A DNA stretch of 64,000 nucleotides from Sacculina carcini (Eukaryota > Arthropoda > Thecostraca > Sacculinidae), in the NCBI GenBank assembly GCA_916048095.2, contig OU696575.1, positions 4,373,501 to 4,437,500 on the forward strand, written 5' to 3'. Made by a program: the position numbers and the translations under genes. The notes under the pieces were generated by a model. It was not told where the DNA came from. It was given only the letters and a program-made list of their open reading frames with translations, and ran no database searches. The number at the start of each line of letters is the position of its first letter. The stretch's first letter is position 1. Positions 57,701-64,000 of this stretch are shown here, in pieces.

Positions 57701-58914
57701 GTAAGGTATTGGGTTCAATTTGAAGCTGCATAGGCATATGAACGTATATAACTTTTGGATCCGTACGGAAACAAGTATTCCAACACTAATACATAGAATA
57801 ATAAATACACACATACGTTAAATGCCCGAAAATGACAATAATAATAGGTATGCTTTAGCAGAATATAACAATATTCAGCATAATAGTCTTGCTGAAACAA
57901 TTAATACCTCAACTGAGTCTCTCTGAATACACTGAAATGATAACTCGCATCCAAAGCTAGTACGACTGCGTAATGTAATCAAAGTACGCACTATTCGTAC
58001 ATACATAAAACACACGCAACCACACATGCACACTGACATAATCACGTACATAATATGATAGAACGAGACCGGAGACAAAACTGCAACTGAATGCGAGTAC
58101 AAAGCAGGTTCACTACCAAACACATTTGATGACGATAGTAAACAAAACTAACAGAGATCACTGGGAGACGAGCGCACTACGAAAATATATAGATAAAATA
58201 AAGCAAATGGTGGAGAGGATTTTGAACAAGATTGGATTGATGAGACAGCGGGCGAGTTTACACTGAAACACAATGCACACAGGAAACACAATGCACACTA
58301 GCGCGAACTGAAGCTTGTGCTAAAAAATTTCCGGTCTCTACACATCACACTTAACGAAAAACTGCATTTGCAGTTTTCACAATAATTGACCCCATATAAA
58401 AAGAATTGACCTAATATATCAATGCTTCGATAACATTTAAAAACAAAAATGAAGGAACGGGACCCAAAGATAAGCGCCAAACACAAGTCTTGTTTGAGAA
58501 TTGAGACATATATAATAAGATATAATTATTAATAACATTCACGTAATGAATCATATGAGATGCGTCTGCGCAGAGGTACAACAAAACAATGGTAATTCCG
58601 TTTAATCGTATATAATTTTCATTGCGCTTTTCTAAAATTATTGCTCCCCTCTCCATGTCTCTTGATCATATTGCATTGGCTTGTACTCATGTAATTAATA
58701 GTTAGCGCTCTTCACATTACACATTGATAATTGAATTAATAACAATAATATGCACGGTCTAATGAGTTTGCGTGTTAGAGGGCGGTTTATAATGTGCTAG
58801 TGTATTAAAGTGCATCCCGGATATAAGAGAGTTGTCGGGAGAGGAGAGAAGTCTCCTATATCCGGGGTTGGTCTATTTTGTGAACTAGATACAGACACAC
58901 GTCAATTCGAGCTT
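54722..58914. other. Non-repetitive AT-rich DNA with weak exon candidates
   Basis: No transposon is recognised over about 4.2 kb, unusual for this window. Minus-strand frames bounded by AG...GT occur at 57908-57965 (RTSFGCELSFQCIQRDSVE) and about 55238-55311 (VGIPFYSRSYFRHLAVLKTP). A frame around 56150-56215 (CERVAAQFAQLDLTQ) is similar. They lie upstream, on the same strand, of the candidate exon at 52889. The region may therefore be intronic, but each call is weak. Confidence 0.3.
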
Positions 58915-58984
58915 TCTACATGAAAGCTCTAGCTGAAAGCTATACAACTGCTACGTTATATCTATACCTTATACAATTTCATTT

Positions 58985-59095
58985 ATCCGATCTGAAATCA
59001 AAATTGTCCCAACTGAAATCAAAGTTGTCCCAACTGAAATCAAAATGGTCCCAACTGAAATCAAAGTTGGCCCAACTGAATCAAAATTGTCCCAG
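58985..59095 (-). repeat. 21-bp minisatellite in the left arm, about 5 units
   Basis: Units of AACTGAAATCAAAATTGTCC plus C on the plus strand, diverged (GGTCCC and GGCCCA variants, one unit with a single-base loss). It is the counterpart of the right-arm array. Confidence 0.9.
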
Positions 59096-59125
59096 CTAGA
59101 ACCAGAATGTACCTATCTATTGATT

Positions 59126-61915
59126 AACAACAAACAACAAACAATATATTTGATTTAGCGCACATATACACGCGCGCGCAACGTAACACCAAAGCTAACA
59201 CCAAATAACGAAAAGCACAGACTTCAAATACATAGCAGATCACACATGAAAAAAGGCAACACAATTAGAGAAAAATATCTACAACAGTAAGCACATGACA
59301 AGAGCAGAGTAAACCCTGAAATCAGACCGTAGCATAGGCAGTGAGAGTATGTGAGGAGGGATCAAACGACAAGTTGAACAAGTACTCGAAAAGAGAAGAA
59401 CGGAACGAACTAAAGGAAGGAGCACGAACAATAGTAGCAGGAAGAGAGTTGAACAAACGAGGAGCAAAAAAAGAAAACGATCTAGCGGACCAAGTTGATT
59501 CGTTGAGCACGATAGCAGACGAGAGGGCGAGAATTGCGGGAATATGCAGAAGATACAGTAAGAAGCCCAGAAAGATAGGAAGGTTGAAGGGGGTCACGAA
59601 TAAGCTTATATACAATACAACAGATACGAAAATGAATACGAGGAATGATAGGTAGCCAACGAAACTCAAACAGAAATTGGGAAGTATGACGACAGGGAGT
59701 AGGAGAAAGAACAAAACGACATGAAGAATTTATCACACGCTGAAGAACACGCAAAGAGTAATGAGGAACATGAAAATATAGAGAGCAGCAGTAATCAATG
59801 CGAGAGAAAATAAGAGAGACAACAAGCTTATTGGCAGAAGGACGATCAAGAAACGGACGTATTGGATACAGAGAGCGTAGGATCAATCGACAGGTCCTGG
59901 CCACAGATATAATGTTATTGGAAAAAGAAAGATAAGAATCAAATATAACACCAAGATCACGCACAGAGTCAGAAACAGGGAACGGAAGTCTGGGAGGAGG
60001 AATTCGAGGAGGGTGGAAAACAATGAACTCAGATTTAGATTGATTTAGGAGAAGGCACCTAGAAGAAGCCCAAGAAGAGATGTCGGAGAGAATATCAGAG
60101 ATGAAGGAAGAGGAGGAAAGAGGAAGAGGAACAAAAAACTGAATATCGTCAGCGTAGATATGGTAAGTTAAAGAGTGGCGTTCAAGAATAGGACGAAGCG
60201 AGGACATGTAAATGTTGAAGAGTAGAGGGCCAAGAACAGATCCTTGCGGTACGCCGGAAAGAAGAGAAACACAGCGAGATGAAGACGAGTTGAAGTTCAC
60301 TGAGTAGGATCTGTCCGAAAGATAAGATTTAATAACAGAAAGAGCCGAGGAAGTGATGCCAAGAGAAGAAAGATCAAACAATAGAATGGTGTGATCAACA
60401 AGGTCAAACGCAGAGGACATGCCAAGAAGAAAAAGGAGTACAGATCGACCAGTAGCGAAGTGGGAAAACGTGTGATCAAGAACAGAAATAGCAACAGATT
60501 CAGTGGAATGAGAGGGCCTAAAACCGGACTGAAAAGGAAAAAGTGCTGAATTAGCAAAGGAGGAGAGCTGAGAATAGATTGCCGACTCAAGAAGTTTAGA
60601 GGGAAAACTGAGGAGAGAGACAGGCCGATAATTTTTCAGAACACATGGATCAAGGGAGGGTTTTTTGAGTATAGGAAGAACAGAAGCATGCTTTTCAGCT
60701 AGGAACGATCCATGAAGAAAATATGAATTTATAGAATGGAGAAAATAAGGAGCGAGTAGAAGAACGGAATCAGAGATAGCACGAAAATTTATAGGATCAG
60801 CTTGAGAAAAGGAGATCTTTGTTGAAGAAATTAGACAGAGAACTTCAGAAATATCAACCTGAGAAAATGACGGAAATTCGCCACGTGAACCAGTGTGTGT
60901 CAGTGGAGATGACGAGATAGGGAGGCTAGACCGAGCAATTTGAACTTTATTAGAAAAGAAGGAGGCAAAATCATCCGCAGAAATAGTACAGGCGGGAGAG
61001 ACAGACTTAGAGCCACGGAGAGAGTTAAGAGTAGACCATAGCGTTTTTGGAGAACGAGAAAGAGATGAGAGCCGATTTTTGAAGTAGGACTGCTTGGCGG
61101 TAGATAAAGCCGAAATATATGAAGAACGGGAGACGCAATAAGAAGCCCAAGAGACAGAAGAAGGAGAACGCCTCCAACGGCGCTCAAGGCGCCGCTGTTT
61201 GCGTCTAAGGAAAAGTAGATGAGATGAAATCCAAGGAGAGGAAGACGTAACTTTTTTAGAAGAAATCATAAGAGAAAACAAAGAGTCATTGATCAAGGAC
61301 AAAGTGCGAGAAAAAAGAGGTAGCAGTTCAGCAATAGGAGACGACAAAAACAGGTGCAGCGGAAGGTGACATGATAGGAGAGCATAAAACTGAATAGGAT
61401 CAAAATTACGAAACGACCGGAAGGGTGGTTGCACATAGCGGAGAGTATCGCAAGAAGGAAGGGAGAGATCACACAGAAGAAGGCTGTGGTCAGAAATACT
61501 GGAGTCCGGAGGATGAACAACCACATCAGGAATCGGCAGATCAGATATAAGTGCAGGGGACGGAAATAACATAAGATCAAGAGTGTGGCCAGACAAGTGG
61601 GTGGCTGAAGAAACAGGAGAGACAAGACCATAAGTATCAATTAAAGATAGGAAGTTACGAGTATAGGTAGAAGTGGAGGGTACATCAAACCAGAAGTTGA
61701 AATCACCAACAACGATGAAACGATTAGAGAAAATGGAAGTGATGGAATCAAGGATGTCGGAGAACTCATTAGAGAATGCGGAGACAGTACCGGGATGATT
61801 GTGGCGATATATGATAAGGATGCAGAATTTAGATTGAGACGGAACCGACAGGGAGAGAGCGAGAAATTCAAACGAAGAAAACCTACCTAATGAACCCAAT
61901 CATTACCTAATGAAC
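59126..61915 (-). mobile_element. LINE A, longest copy, 5'-truncated with target duplication
   Basis: A 2.79-kb insertion bounded by a 9-bp duplication ctattgatt (59117-59125 and 61916-61924). The 3' end is at the left with a (GTTT/GTT)n tail (AACAACAAACAACAAACAA on the plus strand). It is followed on the plus strand by TTTGATTTAGCGCACATATA, the shared 3' UTR end. The endonuclease start is missing and a short TTCATTAGGTAATGATTGGG duplication sits at the 5' junction. It gives the reference sequence for the other LINE A fragments at 10935, 28895, 48066, 48225 and 48575. Confidence 0.92.
59482..61899 (-). CDS. LINE A endonuclease-reverse transcriptase frame, partial
   Basis: About 805 codons. 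It begins within the endonuclease (FCILIIYRHNHPG, FIVVGDFNFWFD near residue 65, SSISDHSLLLCDL near 130). The polymerase follows: CVLKNYRPVSLLSFPSKLLE near 425, MSSAFDLVDHTILLFDLSSL near 500, SGVPQGSVLGPLLFNIYMSS near 547 and HIYADDIQFF near 580. The catalytic Asp residues of the DLSSAFD-type and YADD motifs are present. The conserved C-terminal region is DYCCSLYFHVPHYSLRVLQR and IIPRIHFRICCIVYKLI. Near 59510 the frame shifts. The true C-terminus (TWSARSFSFFAPRLFNSLP to SFDPSSHTLTAYATV) continues in another frame to 59322. CR1/L2-type. Inactive because truncated and shifted. Confidence 0.88.
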   Translation of the reverse strand: MGSLGRFSSFEFLALSLSVPSQSKFCILIIYRHNHPGTVSAFSNEFSDILDSITSIFSNRFIVVGDFNFWFDVPSTSTYTRNFLSLIDTYGLVSPVSSATHLSGHTLDLMLFPSPALISDLPIPDVVVHPPDSSISDHSLLLCDLSLPSCDTLRYVQPPFRSFRNFDPIQFYALLSCHLPLHLFLSSPIAELLPLFSRTLSLINDSLFSLMISSKKVTSSSPWISSHLLFLRRKQRRLERRWRRSPSSVSWASYCVSRSSYISALSTAKQSYFKNRLSSLSRSPKTLWSTLNSLRGSKSVSPACTISADDFASFFSNKVQIARSSLPISSSPLTHTGSRGEFPSFSQVDISEVLCLISSTKISFSQADPINFRAISDSVLLLAPYFLHSINSYFLHGSFLAEKHASVLPILKKPSLDPCVLKNYRPVSLLSFPSKLLESAIYSQLSSFANSALFPFQSGFRPSHSTESVAISVLDHTFSHFATGRSVLLFLLGMSSAFDLVDHTILLFDLSSLGITSSALSVIKSYLSDRSYSVNFNSSSSRCVSLLSGVPQGSVLGPLLFNIYMSSLRPILERHSLTYHIYADDIQFFVPLPLSSSSFISDILSDISSWASSRCLLLNQSKSEFIVFHPPRIPPPRLPFPVSDSVRDLGVIFDSYLSFSNNIISVARTCRLILRSLYPIRPFLDRPSANKLVVSLIFSRIDYCCSLYFHVPHYSLRVLQRVINSSCRFVLSPTPCRHTSQFLFEFRWLPIIPRIHFRICCIVYKLIRDPLQPSYLSGLLTVSSAYSRNSRPLVCYRAQRINLVR

Positions 61916-62290
61916 CTATTGATTTTACATTTAATATCAAACTTAATTGTTATCAGTACATTTTATTGTATTTCACTTGAAAAATTTAGCATTAGTCGTA
62001 AAACACAGATATGTACTACTCACTATGTACTATACAATTATGTGCTATGGTATGTACTACAATTACAATGCAGATATGTACCGTATGTGCTTACTTTATG
62101 AGAAACTCTATCAGCCAGTATATCAATGTCAGCGTATATACCACCAGCGCGTGTACTTAAATTCTAGCAACAAAGCAAGATATCACAACTCAACACAATC
62201 ACAACGCAACATGGCCCACTAAAACATCTTCACTAACAAACACGCACGAACGTTCTGCGCAAACAACTGCCCTATGGCGCGCACTGCCCC

Positions 62291-62637
62291 ATGGAGCGCA
62301 CTGCCCAACCCCCTGCTCGCTCATAGCACGTGCATACAACATAAATACACTCACACTACCTCGCCCACACAAATATACAGAATATACAGAATATACAGAA
62401 TATACAGACACAATATACAGAAATATATACCGAACTATATTAAACATAGTACATATGGCTAACAACGGCAAGCGCCATTCGCACGTGATGCCTGAACACT
62501 TGACATAAGACGGAATGTACCGTCTCTGAAAGTGTGATGTTTTTGTAGATATGTGTGTGTGTGTGTGCACGATTTGATCGCGAGTGCTCTCCGAGAACAG
62601 TGACTCTACACGCTGACACTGATATATTGGCTGATGG
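62291..62637. other. Central spacer of the inverted repeat
   Basis: Contains four to six copies of a 10-bp unit AATATACAGA (62378-62425) and a second partial copy of the arm motif CAGCCAATATATCAGTGTCAG (62612-62634, minus). A short TG run lies at 62553-62567. Confidence 0.7.
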
Positions 62638-62737
62638 AGTGCGCGCAGCAGGGCAGTTGTTTGCGTAGAAGGTTCGTGCGTGTGTTAGTGAAGGTGTTTT
62701 AGTGGGCCATGTTGCGTTGTGATATCTTGCTTTGTTG

Positions 62738-63196
62738 CTAGAATTTAAGTACACGTGCTGGTGGTATATACGCCGACATTGATATACTGGCTGATGGAGT
62801 TCCTAATAAAGTAAGCACATACGGTACATATCTGCATTGTAATTGTAGTACATACCATAGCACATAATTGTATAGTACATAGTAAGTAGTACATATCTGT
62901 GTTTTACGACTAATGCTAAATTTTTCATGTGAAATACAATAAAATGTACTGGTAACAATTAAGTTTGATATTAAATGTAAAATCAATAGCATACATTCTG
63001 GTTCTAGCTGGGACAATTTAGATTTCAGTTGGGACAGCTTTGATTTCAGTTGGGACAATATTGATTTCAGTTGGGACAACTTTGATTTCAGTTGGGATAA
63101 TTTTGATTTCAGTTGGAACAATTTTGATTTCAGTTGGGACAACTTTGATTTCAGTTGGAACAATTTTGATTTCAGTTGGGACAATTTTGATTTCAT
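62738..63196 (-). CDS. 152-codon frame with a leucine heptad repeat, uncertain
   Basis: From an ATG at 63196 the frame reads MKSKLSQLKSKLFQLKSK and continues with about nine heptads of the type K-S-K-L-x-Q-L, encoded by the 21-bp minisatellite (7 codons per unit). A C-terminal part follows (ILHLISNLIVTSTFYCISHE, then RKTQICTTYYVLYN). The repeat would form a basic amphipathic coiled coil with Leu at a and d positions. In the left arm the equivalent frame is closed. No homologous family is recognised. It may be an accident of a 21-bp period. Confidence 0.25.
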   Translation of the reverse strand: MKSKLSQLKSKLFQLKSKLSQLKSKLFQLKSKLSQLKSKLSQLKSILSQLKSKLSQLKSKLSQLEPECMLLILHLISNLIVTSTFYCISHEKFSISRKTQICTTYYVLYNYVLWYVLQLQCRYVPYVLTLLGTPSASISMSAYIPPARVLKF

Positions 63197-63200
63197 TTCG
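63003..63200 (-). repeat. 21-bp minisatellite in the right arm, about 9 units
   Basis: Units TTTGATTTCAGTTGGGACAA plus C/T, differing by one or two bases. All units keep the 21-bp length, so the reading frame on the minus strand is open throughout, unlike in the left arm. Confidence 0.93.
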
Positions 63201-63260
63201 GACAAATGAAGTTGTAAAATGTATAGATATAACGTATCAGTTGCATATAAATAAAACACA

Positions 63261-63429
63261 CACAGTGTTCATGTAGCAAAATTCATTTAATACAAACGAA
63301 CAATTTGCACCAATCACACAGCAAATACTTGCTTTTGAAACAAATGATATTTTGAGAACGTACAATAATTTCTTTGTTGAGATAACGTACAATCTGCTAC
63401 ACTTAGGAAACGTTCTTAATGGCAGAATT
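63261..63429. other. Unassigned spacer
   Basis: AT-rich, no feature recognised. Confidence 0.4.
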
Positions 63430-64000
63430 GCAGTTTTTCGCTTAAGTTACGTTGCATTATTTACAAGCACACGCAATGCAGTCTGACAATTTGGCAACAT
63501 TCTTCACCTGGAGCTTGTACATCATCTTCCTGACCTACACCTTCGTCATCATTAGTTTGATCATTTGACTCGATTTAACCAGCTACGTTTTCATCGTTTT
63601 TTCTCCAAGTCATGACGTGTTATCGTCGAATGCAACAACTTCATCAAAACCAGCCCGGTCATTGGTTCAACTGCATCACTTTCGGTAACATTTTCTTTGA
63701 TTTTCAGTGCTTCATCGTTTTGAGGAATTGCAAAACCTGCTTTGTGGAGGCATTTTGAGCTGTTGATTGTTTGAACATGTAAAGTGCACGTCTCATCAAG
63801 TGCATGACTTTGAACACGGTGACTCGTTTGGAGACGTCGGTTAAAGACACAGGTGGTATCGCATCAACGGTAACAATTTGCATTCGAACCAGTTCTCCGC
63901 AATAATACACTTTGAAGAAACGCATAATTGGTGAAATGATTACATTTGACTGGCTGTGTTTGGCGGCATCATTGCTAGTTTGATGTTAGACAAATTAGTG
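63430..64000 (-). pseudogene. pogo/Tigger-type transposase fragment, runs off the right edge
   Basis: On the minus strand from the window edge: LSNIKLAMMPPNTAS (the LPPNTTS block before the last catalytic Asp of the pogo DDE domain), then FFKVYYCGELVRMQIVTVDA, VSLTDVSKRVTVFKVMHLMR and RALYMFKQSTAQNAS. This matches the K.YYR.ELVR...IDA...V...KR.TVLDA.H.I..AW block of Tigger and jerky-type transposases. An acidic C-terminal part (EALKIKENVTESDAVEP) follows to about 63670, then broken frames. Frame changes near 63925 and 63640 show it is a pseudogene, at least in this part. The N-terminal DNA-binding domain and first Asp residues lie outside the window. Confidence 0.7.

Larger units (their letters stand above)
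58915..62290. repeat. Left arm of a large inverted repeat, split by LINE A
   Basis: 58915-59116 and 61925-62290 together are the reverse complement of about 62638-63260, with few differences. Shared blocks include CTACGTTATATCTATA-like, the 21-bp array, CAGCTAGAACCAGAATGTA, CTATTGATTTTACATTTAAT, TAGTCGTAAAACACAGATAT and AACATGGCCCACTAAAACA. LINE A with its duplication separates the two parts. Confidence 0.85.
62638..63260. repeat. Right arm of the large inverted repeat
   Basis: Uninterrupted copy of the arm, reverse complement of 58915-59116 plus 61925-62290. It shows the pre-insertion state of the LINE A target (GAATGTATGCTATTGATTTT on the minus strand). Confidence 0.88.

Overview
This is a repeat-dense stretch of a metazoan nuclear genome. 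The base composition is AT-rich, with long (TG)n/(CA)n arrays, hAT-type and pogo-type DNA transposons, tRNA-derived SINEs, CR1/L2-like LINEs and Ty3-type LTR elements. Nothing in it looks bacterial. The mix, including a CsRn1-like element and an intronless ZIP zinc transporter, fits an invertebrate such as an arthropod or mollusc, but the phylum cannot be fixed from the sequence alone. The only convincing complete host gene is a ZIP-family zinc transporter on the minus strand at 46080-47216. A second host gene is suggested by a likely terminal coding exon on the minus strand at 52889-53898.

Layout. 1-10900: short DNA-transposon remnants (hAT MITEs at 837-1089, 5435-5740 and 8785-9072; a pogo MITE at 4528-5263; a pogo-like repeat near 7081-7810) in non-coding AT-rich DNA with a TG/CA-rich zone at 6100-7021. 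10900-18150: a LINE A fragment, hAT fragments, a LINE tail, and a large composite of two repeat families called here Rep-X and Rep-A. 18150-25850: a CACGTG cluster, a hAT MITE carrying a tRNA-Val-derived SINE, a LINE (LINE E) split by a 1.4-kb insertion with a 5-bp target duplication, and another Rep-X copy with a 22-bp tandem array. 26900-39000: a tRNA-like SINE, a nested hAT MITE, and a minus-strand stack in which a young, whole-looking Ty3-type LTR element (29665-34261) sits inside a LINE A copy that abuts a LINE B copy. 39430-45879: LINE C split by a 1.24-kb hAT element, then cut by a broken CsRn1-like LTR element, then LINE D and a TA-flanked MITE that ends 44 bp from the ZIP polyadenylation signal. 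46080-47216: ZIP gene. 48066-50892: LINE A tails and a Rep-X copy. 52889-53898: candidate terminal exon interrupted by a hAT MITE that itself carries the second SINE. 54722-58900: no recognised repeat and only weak exon candidates. 58915-63260: a large inverted repeat whose arms carry a 21-bp minisatellite reading as a leucine heptad, with LINE A inserted in the left arm. 63430-64000: a pogo-type transposase fragment running off the right edge.

The relative order of insertions can be read at several places from target-site duplications (TSDs). LINE A, then Ty3. LINE C, then hAT and CsRn1. Inverted repeat, then LINE A. Exon, then hAT MITE, then SINE. Family assignments rest on recognised motifs, TIRs and TSDs read by eye. 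No database search was possible.
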